Source: Alkalibacterium sp034520745
GTDB taxonomy: Bacteria > Bacillota > Bacilli > Lactobacillales > Carnobacteriaceae_A
Length of the DNA stretch: 64,000 bases
Direction of reading: 5' to 3'
Assembly (NCBI GenBank): GCA_034520745.1
Contig: JAXHNF010000017.1
Coordinates: 62,001 to 126,000, forward strand
Positions 40,981-53,230 of the stretch are shown one piece after another (position 1 is the first letter of the stretch; every line of letters begins with the position of its first letter). Under the pieces are notes generated by a model. It was not told the DNA's origin, made no database searches, and saw only the letters and a program-made list of their open reading frames with translations. A program made the translations under genes and the position numbers.

Positions 40981-42516
40981 TGGAAACAACTTTACCCGTT
41001 AACGCTGATGTTACTTCAGATCATAATGAACAAACCCTTACACTGAAAGAGAAATACAACCAAAAAGCTTCAAAATTATTGACCGTTGTAAATGCCGGTA
41101 TTATCATTGCCGCTTATCCCGTTGTTTATCTGTTCAGTTATCTTGAATTGATACCAACTGAAAGTTTCTGGCAGTTTCTGAATTCACAACAATTATCATT
41201 ACCTTTTTGCTGTTTATTATGACTAAGTATTATATTAAAAGAAAAAACACGAAATATATCATCGTCAGTTTAATGTTCACATTGCCGTTTATCATTAATT
41301 TAGCCTTAACGTCTCAAATGGTCTGGACCATCCTGTTTCTTTATCTGTTTTTATCTCTGTTATATTTGGATAAAAGAGTCTATATTCTTGCCGGGTTTCT
41401 TGGCATAATAAACTTTGGAGCAATCATTTATTTTGATCCTACAGCTATAACTGACACCCAAGAAATTGCCGTGATGATGATACTGTATCTGTTCACTGCT
41501 ATTGCCGGTCTGTTTGTTGCTTCAAACGGAGATAAACTGATCAGCCAGATGGAACAGGCCGCTGAAGAATCAGAAGCACAATCCGCAAACTTAGCCAAAG
41601 TGATCAATGCTGCCCGGACAACGATCGAGCAGTTGAATACAAGTTCTTACACATTGAACGAGTCAAGCACCTCGATCGTAAATGCTTCGAACGAACTGGA
41701 AAGAGCGATTGAAGATATTGCCAATTCTTCCAGCAGCCAGGCTGAAGATACAGAAAACGGCGTCAGCCATGTGTCGGAACTCGGTCAGCTTCTAGGTACC
41801 TATTCTGCACATATGACTGAGTTGCTCGATAAAACCAAAACAGCCAGCCAGTTGAGAGAGTCGAGCATGACCAATTTAGTCTCTCTGACCAGCAATACAG
41901 AAATGAGTATCGAGAATGTCGAAAAAATCGAAACGATGATTCGATCGACATCTGATTCTGCTGCAAAAATCGAAAAAGCATCAACTGAAATCGCCAATAT
42001 TTCTGAACAGACAAACCTGCTGGCCTTGAATGCATCCATCGAAGCAGCCAGAGCAGGAGAAGAAGGTAAAGGTTTTGCCGTCGTTGCTGAAGAAATACGT
42101 AAACTGGCCGAAAAGTCTTCTCAGTTCAATGAAGAAATCGTTGCAGTGATACAGGATCTGATCCTGGGGGCAAAGGATTCGGTAGGTGCCGTCGATACCC
42201 TGACGGACATAACCAGCCAGCAGCAGTCAAGTTTAAGTGATACGAACGCTCAGTTTGAATCTCTATCACAGGCACTGGTCATGCTGGAAAGCATTATTGG
42301 CCTGGTCTCAAAAGTAGGCGATCAGATGAAAGTGAAGACAGATGATCTGATCAAATCATGCACAGTCTTTCAGCGTCATCTGAAGAAAATGCATCAACAA
42401 CTGAAGAAATTGCCGCTTCGATCAGCTCTACCAATACGGATCTGGCATCGATCTCCAAAGAAATAGACGTCATTTCAAGTCAGATAAAAGATCTGGAAAA
42501 AGTGACGGATCGCTAA
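40981..42516 (+). CDS. Chemoreceptor with membrane-embedded sensor (two frameshifts)
   Basis: About 512 residues. Polar N-terminus, then about six membrane helices (LLTVVNAGIIIAAYPVVYLF, IVSLMFTLPFIINLALTS, YILAGFLGIINFGAIIYF, AVMMILYLFTAIAGLFVAS) without a large outer domain, then the signalling part (NLLALNASIEAARAGEEGKG, FAVVAEEIRKLAEKS). Breaks near 41185 and 42355; the end STNTDLASISKEID... is in the third frame, stop 42514-42516. ATG 40981 behind TTGGAGG. It probably senses membrane state or a hydrophobic or intracellular signal. Confidence 0.9.
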
Positions 42517-42657
42517 AATAAGACTTACTTTTTCATTATAAAAGTGTATGATTATTCTATAGAGCGATTTTAAGTATGTCGGGAATAAATATTCAATACT
42601 TTTAGATTATGATTAATTCTGACTTCAATAATAAGTATTGTGAGGAGCACAAGTAAT

Positions 42658-44235
42658 ATGATAAATTTACCAGCATCATTACTGAACGAATCACTATCCA
42701 GCATCGCTGAAACCGGGATGTTTAAAGACGCTCGGTTTCGGCCTTTATATATTCTGTCTTTATCTTATCAGCAGAAAAACTTGTCCGTTGAAGTACATAT
42801 TTTCCATTGTTGATGATCCATACAGTGACCAGAACGAGCTGTTTTCTGAAGAAAGGAAAAGCTGGATAAAAAAGCTGTTCGATAAATTCAACTTGTTAAG
42901 CAGGCACGAAAAGGCCCTGCTTGAAAAGGCCAGAAAGCAGAAAGAAGAACTGCATCAGGTGACTTATTTTGACATGCTGACGAAACTGCCGAACCGGACA
43001 AAACTGCATAAAGATTTCGAAGTGAAGCTGGTTAAGCATGACCACAGCACAGAATACCCTAGAGATGTCGATCTTTGTGCTGGACATCGACCGTTTCAGG
43101 ACGATAAACGAACTATACGGCCGCAATGCGGGTGACAAAGTCCTTATAAAAGTAACGGAGAGACTGAGAAACTTGCTTGGGGAAGACGTTATCATTGCCC
43201 GGGAGAGCGAAGATGAGATTTTTATGCTTATCGAGGATGTCACCGATGAAAAAACGATGGAAATCGCAAAAGATATCGTGGAGCTTTTTTCCAAACCTTT
43301 TAAAATCAACGATTACACCTTCTACGTTACAGCGAGCATCGGTATCAGTCGCTATCCCGAAACGGCGCAGGACATAGAGGCACTGCTTCAGCAGGCGGAG
43401 ATCGCCATGTATAAGGTGAAGCGGTCCGGTAAAAATAATTACCATGTGTTCATGCTCGAAGACGCGGCAGCGATCGAAAGAAAGCGTCGCATCGAATTCG
43501 GTCTGAAAGAGGCACTGCATCAGAACGAACTGTATCTCTTGTATCAGCCGAAAGTGAAAATGACGACTGGAGAAATCTACGGTGTAGAAGCTCTGCTTCG
43601 CTGGGAGCATCCGATACTCGGTCTAGTCTCTCCGGTCGAGTTCATTCCCATTGCAGAAGAATCAGGAATGATCGGTGAAATTGGCTACTGGGTCATTCAC
43701 GAGGCCGTAAGACAGGCAAAAGAATGGCACAAAGTAAACAGATACCTGAGTGTGGCCGTCAATGTTTCTTCACTCCAGTTGGAAGATCCCTATTTTGTCA
43801 AAAGGGTCCAGAAACATCCTGGAGTTATATGACCTCAATGAAAATTATCTGGTTATCGAAATAACTGAGAGCGTCATGCAGGATGTGGAGTATGCAAATA
43901 AAATCATTAAAGACCTGCATGACATCGGTGTCAGGGTGGCGATCGATGATTTCGGCACGGGCTATTCATCCTTGAGTGTTCTGAATAATGTCTTCATAGA
44001 TACGGTCAAGATCGATAAATCATTTATCGATCATGTGTATTCGAAGAAAAACACGGCATCACTTGTGAAAACAATCATTCAGATGAGCAAGAGCATGAAT
44101 TTTAATACAGTAGCTGAAGGCATCGAAAGTATCGAACAGTCTGCTTTTCTGAAAGAGAACAACTGCGAATACGGTCAGGGCTATTACTACAGCAGACCCA
44201 TCACGCCAGAAGCACGTCATGAAGATCGTATCTGA
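42658..44235 (+). CDS. GGDEF-EAL protein, likely c-di-GMP phosphodiesterase (frameshifted)
   Basis: About 526 residues, no membrane segment. A ~120-residue N-terminus of unknown type, then a GGDEF domain (YFDMLTKLPNRTKLHKDF, VLDIDRFRTINELYGRNAGD) whose active site is degenerate (ESEDEIF in place of GGDEF), then an EAL domain with key motifs kept: YGVEALLRWEHP, LVIEITESV, AIDDFGTGYSSL, KIDKSFI, AEGIES, YGQGYYYSRP. Expected to split c-di-GMP; the GGDEF part may bind GTP as a regulator. Frame breaks near 42790, 43050 and 43805. ATG 42658 behind TGAGGAG. Monocistronic with its own terminator. Confidence 0.9.
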
Positions 44236-44272
44236 AAAAAACCATGAAGGGTGACCTTTCATGGTTTTTTTC
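44236..44272 (+). terminator. Terminator after the GGDEF-EAL gene
   Basis: AAACCATGAAAG-type stem: AAAAAAACCATGAA / TTTCATGGTTTTTTT around GGGTGACC, directly after the stop. Confidence 0.88.
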
Positions 44273-44443
44273 TTAATAATTAGGGATGATTTAACGATTT
44301 AAATAATTGTTTTATCATTCTAATGATATTGTGAAACTTTATTTAACTATTTCTGATTCTAGAGGATTGACTAATCACTTCAATAAATATAAACTTATAA
44401 TGTAATATTTATTAAAATTTAATAATCAGTGAGGTCATATAAA

Positions 44444-46144
44444 ATGGTAGAAGAAAGTAAAAAAAGAGGGATATGGTTTACATATATTCCGATAGCGCTT
44501 ATACTTGTTTATGCTGCATATTACATACAATTCAACGTTACATCCTATTTCAATGTGGATTACGTTTTTTTCTGATACTTGCAATCATCGTCGCCTTGTT
44601 TCCGATCAAGACTGAAGATTCCATTGTATTTCTGATCAATGGCATAGCGCTGCCTGTTCTCGTTATTTTTGGTCTGATACCGGAAATGATCCTGTCATCT
44701 GTAGCGATCGTTGCTTTGATGCTGAGGTCGAACATCAAAATGGATCAGCATTACCGTTATGCACTGAATTTGCTGATGATCAATTTCCTGTCCCTTGTGT
44801 CTGCCGGTTGTTATTATCTGACTTTAAGGCTGCTGGATAAGATGGATGTAGCGTATGCGCTGATGGCAGCTATGACAGTTTACATGATCGGTCAGCTGCT
44901 GTTCAATCAGATCGCTGTCTATATGATCGAACGTTTTTTCTATGATGATGACAGAGCAGCCCTGATCGGTGGATCTTTCACATTCACATTATTTACGAAT
45001 ATCGTCGTTCTGCCGTTATCTATTATACTGATCTATTTATACGATATGATACAGCTCACGGGGATTTTTATTGGTGCGCTGCCTTTTATCACTGTTACTT
45101 TAGGGACGAATTTCTATTACAAGAGTAGGGTGAATAATAAATATCTGAAGAAAATGACCAGATATTCACAGGAACTCAGTGCCAGGAAAAACAGAGACAA
45201 CATTATTGATGCATTTATCGATGCCCTGCTTCAGATTTTTCCTGTCGATTCTTTATCTTATTTTTCTATTCAATCGGAAAAAACAATGAAACGAGAAAAA
45301 ATGATCGTGAAAGGTCAACACTATGAAAATGAGGATGAATTCTTCCATCTTTCAGAACAGTCGATCCTAAGGAAAGCAATGCTTTATAACTCGATCATTT
45401 CCCGAAAAAACGCTAATGAATGGAAAATATACTGTCTCAATGATCTTTCTTATGTCGCTGAAAGTGTCATGGTGATCCCGGTCAAAGTACTGGAACAGAC
45501 TCAGGGAGTCATTTTAGTCAGTCATAAAACCCAGGCCATGTACGATGAAATGATCGTATCGCTCGTTGAAGTCTTCCATAAATATTTCACCATTGCTCTG
45601 GATAATGCCTACCATTATGAACAGCTGGAAGAATCGGTGGAAACGGATTTCCTGACAAGTTTTCCTAATCTGAAGGGTCTGTCAAAACACCTAGTATATA
45701 AAAGACAAAAAAGTGTCCATGAACTGTCCCTGATCGTACTGGATCTGGATCATTTTAAAAAGGTCAATGATACGCATGGTCATCAGGCAGGAAATGAGAT
45801 CCTCAAACAGTTTGCGGAATTACTGCGTGGCTTATTGAAAAAGAATTTTTTCCTGGCCAGATTTGGGGGCGAAGAATTCATCATATTGATGCCTGATTTA
45901 TCTGTAGAAGACGCCTAACGATTATGCCGAAGCCATGCGTGAAAAGATAGAACAGACTTCGTTTAAAGTGACCAAATCGATACTGACTGATAAAAGCGAA
46001 CGTATTTCAGTGACTGCCAGTCTCGGCGTAGCTAACAGTTTGAACCAGGAAAGTGAAATCGAAACATTGATCAATCGGGCTGACCGGGCCATGTACATCG
46101 GGTCCAAACAGAACGGGCGCAACAGAACGACAGTTGCAAAATAA
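44444..46144 (+). CDS. Membrane-bound diguanylate cyclase (two frameshifts)
   Basis: About 566 residues. Eight or so membrane helices (LILAIIVALFPI, NGIALPVLVIFGLI, NIVVLPLSIILIYLYDMI), a GAF-like middle part (about residues 260-390), and an active-looking GGDEF domain: LIVLDLDHFKKVNDTHGHQA, GNEILKQFAELL, ARFGGEEFIILMP. No RxxD inhibitory site lies before GGEEF (KKNF there), so feedback by c-di-GMP is unlikely. Frame breaks near 44570 and 45918. ATG 44444 behind GTGAGG. The first pilin gene starts 18 bases after the stop, behind GGAGGAGG, so the cyclase may be co-transcribed with the pilus genes. Confidence 0.9.
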
Positions 46145-46162
46145 TGGAGGAGGAAGGTGAAG

Positions 46163-46599
46163 ATGATGCAGAAAATGATACGATCAGCTAAGGATGAATC
46201 CGGAGTGACGCTTGTAGAACTGCTGGCGGCGATCGCCATTCTCTCCATCATCGTCACCGCATTCCTGGCCTTTTTCATCCAGGCGGCCAATACGAACAGA
46301 CAGACGAATGAAATGAATGAAGCGACGTTTCTGGCACAGGAAGTGATGGAAGAAATCACGTATTACTCTAGCAGCGAATGATAGATCACAGCTGTTAATG
46401 CCGAAATCAAATCAATTGAGCGATAGTATTGCAGAGACTTGAACATGTAAGGATACTCGCTAATAATTACACTGAACATAGCGAGTGATTCTGTCGTTAT
46501 ACAAAGTACGTCGTAAAAGTTTCTGAAGGAGATAAAGGTCCGTGCTATAAATGGAAACGCCGTTTGCCGTTTGAAATAGTAGAGCGAATAACAGAGTGA
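46163..46599 (+). CDS. PilV-like minor type IV prepilin (frameshifted)
   Basis: About 145 residues. Type III leader with cleavage before V/F-type residue: KDESG, then VTLVELLAAIAILSIIVTAF with Glu at mature position 5. The first frame ends at 46381, but readable coding continues in other frames to KYVVKVSEGDKGPCYKWKRR and FEIVERITE, stop 46597-46599. ATG 46163 behind GGAGGAGG. The end overlaps the next GTG (GTGA). Confidence 0.8.
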
Positions 46600-47034
46600 A
46601 CTTGAAGAGCGACAAAGGTATAACCTTAGTCGAATTGCTTGCTGCTTTAACTATCCTTATGCGTCGTTCATACTGCTTGCAGGATCCGTGCATATATTCG
46701 GTCAAAAACAGTTCATCAGTCAGACAGACTCGGCCAGCCAGGCCAATGACATGAGTTATGCTCTGTCTGTTATGTCAGTCAGAGATTTGAGGAAAGAAAA
46801 AGGCTGAAGACAGTGGGAGTTTCAGAAGGTGGAACGAAGATTACAGGTGGAAGTGGTTTGACCTTTGAATATGTAGATAATACGTTAAAGAGAAACGGAT
46901 TAGCGCTTGCTGATTCAGTAAGCTCAATGAAAGCCGAAAAAAGTGGGAATGAAAGTATTAACATTATAATTAAAAGTAATTCATCACAAACACAAACGAA
47001 AACCTATCAGACAACCATCTACTTCAGGAGGTAA
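46596..47034 (+). CDS. PilW-like minor type IV prepilin (frameshifted)
   Basis: About 146 residues. Leader VNLKSDKG, then ITLVELLAALTIL, the prepilin helix continuing FILLAGSVHIFGQKQF after a break near 46660. C-terminal part VSEGGTKITGGSGLTFEYVD and TYQTTIYFRR, stop 47032-47034, after a break near 46800. GTG 46596 overlaps the previous stop. Confidence 0.78.
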
Positions 47035-47039
47035 GGACT

Positions 47040-48597
47040 ATGTCGTTCATAAAAAAATGTTTATACATAAAAAATGAGGAAGGCAGCGGACTGGTCCTCG
47101 CACTCATGACCTTGCTTGTATTATCTGTTTTAGGGGCATCTTTAGGTGCAGTCACTGTAGGTAGCTTCAAACTGGGGGACGTCAATCGTGACGACACTTC
47201 TGCTTATTATATAGCAGAAGCCGGCGCGAATATGGCGTATGAAGAGATGGAAGAGGTGTTATGGATGTCGAATCTTATCAAGAAACATTCTATCTGAAGG
47301 TCATAATTTCTATTAGAAATAAGTATCAATACAAAAGAGATGAAAGTAGTATAATGAATTTGCTGAACAGTTTGGCAGATGACCCAACTGCAGAAATCGA
47401 TATAAGTCGAAGCCAGACTGAAGGTAATACCTAAAGAGATACGTTATTGTATCAACAGGTGAAGTGGATGGCAAAAAAACGAACAGTTGAAAAACCATTG
47501 GAAGTGACATTGGTTAGGAAAAGATTACACGGACGGTAAATACTGTCCAGAAAACTGCATCAATACTTTCAAGGAGTGGTACATGAAGTTAAAAATAATG
47601 AAGTGACTATAAATGGAGATATTCAGTATTGATGCTTTAGGACCTCACTGGATTTAAGCTACTAAAGAATTCAGATTTCAATAGATACTGTTTATTTTCA
47701 TCCTGATTGAGACGGCAATTACAACAATGTTACACAAGGTGGTGCAGTAAAAACGAACATTTAAACGACTAGAGATCAGCCTATGATACCATTGGAATGT
47801 CTATGAAATAATCGTTGGATGAAGTAAGTGTCACCGATTACTACTGCATATTTAATATCCCGAACGATTCAATCTATAAAGATTCAAATTCTACACAAAG
47901 TCGTTGATAATGGCTTTACTAATGATGAACAATTGCAGAGTTAATAATTATTCACTAAATTATAATTGGTAATAGCAATGGGAAATAATTAACTATAAGC
48001 CAGGACTTGACACTAATATTATTGATACTAACGATAAATCAATCGACTTTGAGTATTTAGATGATCTGGATATGACACAAGGTAGAATTGATATTATGGT
48101 GAATGGATACATTAAATACTATTGTAACAGTGATACCACGTTTAATATGGGAAGTCATTAATCAAATAAAAACAGCAGTACTGATAAAGTTTGAGATTTA
48201 TATTATGGTACTAATCGTTTTACGCTATCAGGCAGTCAGTACATTAACGGAAGTGTATTTATAGACCAATCCGATGTGAACTTACTGGTTCTGGAAAATT
48301 CAGGAGGTAACTTAGTTCAAGGAGCATATATAATGCACCGATTGAAACAGGTGGCGAATTCGAATAAACAGTGCGTATTATTTTCAGTCGGAAATCAACT
48401 GTTTCATTGCTGAAAGGAGCGACTGTTAAAGAGAGTCGTTGTTACTGATCAATGAATTGAGATGGACGAATTAATTGAATATAGCGAAATAAACATTGAA
48501 TTATTTCCCTTTCAAATTCACCATCTTCGGTAGCGATGGTAATACAGAAGGACTTAATGAATTGATTACAACTAAGCCCGCTATTGAATCGAATTAG
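47040..48597 (+). pseudogene. PilX-like pilus assembly protein, frame broken
   Basis: N-terminus intact: short leader, NEEGSGLVLALMTLLVLSVL, then AGANMAYEEMEE, the PilX_N pattern. From 47260 on the gene is split by many frame changes and stops, yet coding-like pieces persist: YQETFYLKVIISIRNKY (47275), FEYLDDLDMTQGRIDIMVNG (48050), FTLSGSQYINGSVFIDQSDV (48220) and FGSDGNTEGLNELITTKPAI near the end (stop 48595-48597). Joined length of ~515 residues is plausible. ATG 47040 behind AGGAGGTAAGG. One of the most damaged stretches of the window. Confidence 0.7.
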
Positions 48598-48614
48598 AGA
48601 AGGATGTGTACTCT

Positions 48615-50243
48615 ATGGCTGAACGTACGCGTAAAAAGTTAGGAGATTTACTCAAGGATTCAGGATTGATTACTGAAATGCAGATCGTTGAAGCATTGGA
48701 ACAGAAAAAAAGCAATCAAAAACTGGGCGTGGCTCTGGTCGATCAGGGCTATATCACTGAAAAGCAGCTGCTTGAATGTCCTTGAGATCCAGTTAAAACT
48801 GGAAAGTGTTTCGCTTGTATCAGTATCCGATCGATGAAACACTGATCGATCTGGTCTCCAAAGACTTTGCACGGTCCAATCTACTCTTGCCGATCAAACG
48901 CGAGAACAACCGCCTGATCGTGGCGATGCATGATCCACTGGATTTTTATGCCATCGAAGAGCTGGAACTGTCGACAGGGTACAATATCAAACCGATGATC
49001 GCGACTAAAGATGATATCCTTCAGACCATCAACCGTCTCTATGATGCGGAAGAAGTGAATGTGGAACAGGTCGAAGGGGAAGATGCCCCGGCTGTCCGCA
49101 TTTTTGATCAGCTGCTGGAAACGGGCGTCGCCATGCATGCCTCGGATATTCATCTGGATTCCAAAGAAACGAATGTGTCTGTCCGTTACCGGGTGGACGG
49201 AGTACTTAGAAGTGACCGGACACTGCCAAAGTCTTTGATGAACTCACTGGTCGCCCGGATCAAAATCATGGCAGGACTGAATATTACCGAGTCCAGACTA
49301 CCGCAGGACGGTCGTATCAGCACAACGGTGATCGATAAAAAAGTCAATCTGCGTGTGTCGACCCTGCCCACTGTTTTTGGTGAAAAGGTCGTTATTCGTA
49401 TTCTGGACATGTCCAACGTCTTTGGGAAAGTTTCAGATATCGGTCTTCAAGAGGATACATTGAAAGACTACGAAGCTTTGATCAAGCAGCCTTCTGGACT
49501 GATTCTCCTTACGGGTCCGACGGGTTCCGGTAAATCGTCCACTTTATACGGCTCGATCAATGAGCTGAACAGTCCGGAAAGTAACATCATCACGATCGAA
49601 GACCCGGTCGAATATCAACTTGGACGGTATCAATCAGGTTCAGGTGAATACATCCATCGGCTTGACGTTTGCTAAGGGACTGCGGTCGATTTTGCGTCAG
49701 GACCCCAACATCATCATGGTCGGTGAGATCCGTGATACCGAAACTGCCGAGATCAGTATTCGTGCCTCTTTGACTGGGCACCTGGTCTTCAGTACGCTGC
49801 ATACAAACAGTGCTATTGAAGCCATCCCGCGATTATTTGACATGGGTGTCGAACCTTACCTTGTTGTTTCTTCGCTTAGTGGTGTCATGGCACAGCGTTT
49901 GGTTAAAACCGTCTGTAAAGACTGTGCACAGACACGAAAAGCCAGCCCGATCGAGCAGGAAGTGTTTGAAAAACGTAACATGTCGATCGAGGAAGTCACC
50001 TCGGGAACCGGCTGTGATGCCTGCCGTCATACGGGGTACCGCGGACGTATGGCGATTCACGAACTGATCGTCATAACTGATGAAATAAAGGAACTGATGA
50101 TGAACAACGCATCGATGCAGGAGATTACGAAACATGTCAAGAACAAAGGGGTCCGTTTTCTTGTGGACGATGGCCTGGAAAAAGTGAAGCAAGGGAAAAC
50201 GACGATCGACGAAGTCCTGCGTGTGGCTTCGCTTGATGAATAA
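48615..50243 (+). CDS. pilB: PilB, type IV pilus extension ATPase (two frameshifts)
   Basis: About 542 residues. N-terminal MshEN-type domain (LGDLLKDSGLITEMQIVEAL, LGVALVDQGYITEKQ), which in some PilB proteins binds c-di-GMP, then the GspE ATPase core: Walker A GPTGSGKSST, ASP box, Walker B IIMVGEIRD, His box GHLVFSTLHTNSA, and the zinc-binding Cys pairs CKDC and CDAC. Frameshifts near 48780 and 49615. ATG 48615. Drives pilin polymerisation. Confidence 0.95.
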
Positions 50244-50255
50244 GAGGAGGAATTC

Positions 50256-51286
50256 ATGGAACGTTTAGATGAACTACTTAAAGCTGGACATTACAAAGGA
50301 GCTTCGGACGTGCACATGGTTGCCGGGTTCCTCGCCTATATATAGAATCAATGGTCAGCTCATTCCTCAAAAAAATTGGAGCGTTTGCTGCCGAAAGATA
50401 CTGCTGAAATGGCCAGAGCTATATTGACCGACGAGATGCTGGACACGCTGGACCGCAAGCGTGAAGTCGATTTGTCTTATGGTATCAGCGGCGTTTCACG
50501 CTTCAGAGTCAATATTTTCTATCAGCGCAGTGCGATCTCTCTTGCATTTCGTGTGATTCCAAGAGAGATTCCTACTATAGATGAACTGGGTGTGCCGAAA
50601 ATACTTGAAAAAGTGGTCCAGAATCCTCATGGGCTGTTTCTGGTCACCGGACCGACCGGCAGTGGGAAAAGTACCTCACTGGCATCGATGATCGATTATA
50701 TGAACCGGAATATGAACAAGCATATCATTACACTGGAAGACCCGATCGAATACCTGCATAAACATGATCAGTCCATCATTGAACAGCGCGAGATCGGCTT
50801 TGATACATTGTCATTCAAAGACGGTCTGCGGGCCAGCTTGAGACAGGATCCGGATGTCATCCTTGTTGGTGAGCTGAGGGATCTTGACACGATCCAGACG
50901 GCGATCACAGCGGCAGAAACCGGTCATCTGGTTCTGGGGACCCTGCACACACAGGATGCGGCTGGAACGATCGACCGCATGATCGATGTGTTTCCTGTTC
51001 ACCAGCGTAATCAGACACGGACTATGCTGGCCAATGTTCTGATCGGCGTGATGTCCCAGCGCTTGTTCCCGACGATCGATGAAGAGCGGGGACGTGTAGC
51101 GGCAACGGAAATGCTGATCAGTAACGGCGCCATCAAAAATCTCATTCGCAGTGAAAAAATGCATCAGATCCCCAATGTCCTGCAGACAGCAAGAGACCAG
51201 GGCATGCACACGATGGAAATGAGTATCAAAGAACTGATTGCAGAAAAACGGATCAGAGCATCTGAATTATGGCCTTATTCGTCTAA
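50256..51286 (+). CDS. pilT: PilT, pilus retraction ATPase (frameshifted)
   Basis: About 343 residues. Start MERLDELLKAG at ATG 50256 behind AGAGGAGG; frame changes near 50328 and 50370, then Walker A GPTGSGKSTS, Walker B VILVGELRD, His box GHLVLGTLHTQDA, and the retraction-specific C-terminal motif AIKNLIRSEK. The natural end is probably TAA 51284-51286 after one frame change near 51272. Presence of PilT implies retractable pili and twitching. Confidence 0.93.
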
Positions 51287-51322
51287 TCAGAAAATGAATC
51301 TAGAAAAGGAAAGGAGGGTCCT

Positions 51323-52536
51323 GTGGCGACGATATGCATACAAAGCAAAAACAAGAGAAGGCAAGACGATCAAAGGAAAAGCTGGACAGTCTGAATAAAA
51401 AAGAGGCTGTCAGTGAACTTTCACAAATGAATCTGATCGTTTACAACGTTGAACCTCTTAATGAATATTTTGAATCAATGACATCGCGATCGGTCGACCT
51501 TTGAAAGCAGAAAGATTTCGTCGATTTTCTTAAGACAGTTTGCAACGCTGATGGAAGCGGGGATCCTGCTCGTCGACTCTGTTGAACTGCTTCGCAGAAC
51601 AGTCGGAAAGTAAGGCACTACAGGACGCCCTTCAGGCTATTGCAGTGGACATCAAAGAAGGGATCGCACTGTCTGAAGCAATGAAAAGACTATCCGAAAT
51701 TGTTTCCGGAAAACTGCTGATACAGATGGTCAAATCCGGCGAAGTCAGTGGACAGCTGGAAGAAGTGCTGGACCGCATGGCAACCTATTATGAAAAGCAG
51801 TACCGCATCAAGCAGAAAGTATCGACCGCTTTGACTTATCCCGTGGTCGTTGCGTCTTTTGCGATCATCATTACGATATTTTTGCTGGTGTTTATTGTTC
51901 CGATCTTTGGCGATCTATTTGCTTCGTTCGGCAGTGAACTGCCCCTGATCACACAAATCGTATTAAATTTAAGCGGATTTATCCAGACTTTCTGGTGGCT
52001 GTTTGTTCTGCTGGCTATCTTGTCAGTCGTCACTTTCATGCAGTTAAAGAAACGAGAAAATGTAGCTTATTATCTTGATAAGCTGTCGCTGAAAATACCA
52101 GTCATCGGTACATTCATTCAGAAGGCCGTTTTAGCTCGAATGACACAGACACTGAGCTCGCTTATGAACAGCTCGGTGCCCATCCTTCAGGCAGTCGAAG
52201 TCACGAGTCAGGTGGTGGGTAACCGTGTGGTGAAAGAAGTGCTGCTGGAATCCCGCACCTCACTTGAGCGGGGCGAATCTTTAGCTAAACCTATGGCTGA
52301 ACACTGGGTCTTTCCGCCTTTGATCATTCAAATGATACGGGTCGGCGAACAGAGTGGGGCATTGGATGAGATGCTCAAGAAGGTGGCAGACATCTATGAT
52401 CAGGAAGTGAACGAGGCCTCAGACAAACTGCAGTCGCTTGATTGAACCTGTACTCATCATCTTTTTAGCTGTCATTGTTGGACTGATCGTCTTGTCAATC
52501 GTTGTACCGATGTTCAGCCTTTTTGAAGCGTTTTAA
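51323..52536 (+). CDS. pilC: PilC, inner-membrane platform protein (frameshifted)
   Basis: About 404 residues. GTG 51323 follows AAGGAGGG; frame changes near 51340, 51382, 51475, 51585 and 52440. Reads YAYKAKTREGKTIKGKL at the start, then two GspF repeats with FLRQFATLMEAGILLVDSVE, SGEVSGQLEEVLDRMATYYE, RMTQTLSSLMNSSVPILQAV and VGEQSGALDEMLKKVADIYD, and membrane helices VVASFAIIITIFLLVFIVPI and LIVLSIVVPMFSLFEAF. Anchors the ATPases PilB and PilT. Confidence 0.92.
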
Positions 52537-52706
52537 AAATATATTCACAATTAATGAGCATATCATATTGTAAATATGCATTACGTGTTTTATAATTATT
52601 CCTGTACACAACTTCTGTTATCTTTAGGGTTAACCTTGAAGCGACAGAAAATAATGCGCTAAAAAATGTAAAACTATTCACTTGAATTAGTAGTAATTAA
52701 GGAATC

Positions 52707-52736
52707 TTGACTCAAATTACATAGAGATTTTTATAG
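52707..52736 (+). promoter_or_regulatory. Sigma-A promoter of the major pilin gene
   Basis: TTGACT (52707-52712), 18 bases, TTATAG (52731-52736), 40 bases before the pilin ATG. A separate promoter would allow high pilin output. Confidence 0.55.
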
Positions 52737-52776
52737 CTGCTAATAGAGTGGAAAATACTATTAGGAGGAAAACAGA

Positions 52777-53159
52777 ATGAGAAACAAGATCAGACAGTTG
52801 ATGAAGAAAGAAGAAGGATTTACACTTGTCGAACTTTTGGCGGTTATCGTTATTTTGGGGATAATCTTGGCGATTGCGATACCATCAATTGGTGGAGTGA
52901 TTAATACGTGCGCAGATACAGATGCGAATGAAGCAGAAGAATGAATTGGTTAATAGATGCTGCACGTACTATATTTTATCCAGAAACTGAGTAACAGATA
53001 GCTAGTGTATTCAGTAGAAGACCTAAGTCACTATAGATGGTTACTTGGATGCTATGAGATGCTGAAGAGAAGACTCGTTTAGAAGGATTTTGACGACATC
53101 AATAGATGCAGATAGTACCTGGAGCACCTGATAGTTACTGAGATGAACATTCAAGTTAG
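52777..53159 (+). pseudogene. pilA: Major type IV pilin (PilA/ComGC-like), frame broken
   Basis: ATG 52777 behind TTAGGAGG. Leader MRNKIRQLMKKEEG, then FTLVELLAVIVILGIILAIA and IPSIGGVI: Phe at mature +1, Glu at +5, a classic pilin helix. After ~50 residues the frame hits TGA (52940) and is then interrupted by several stops, with traces such as DAARTIFYPETE and VFSRRPKS; probable end 53157-53159, about 127 residues. Small size fits Gram-positive pilins. Confidence 0.8.
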
Positions 53160-53182
53160 TATTAAACTTTAATTTCTTTATA

Positions 53183-53207
53183 GAAAGACCCCACCTTGGG
53201 GTCTTTC
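53183..53207 (+). terminator. Terminator after the pilin gene
   Basis: GAAAGACCCC / GGGGTCTTTC stem with ACCTT loop, TTC tail. The following gene starts 24 bases later, so read-through may be intended. Confidence 0.75.
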
Positions 53208-53230
53208 TTCATACATAGGAGACTTACTAT

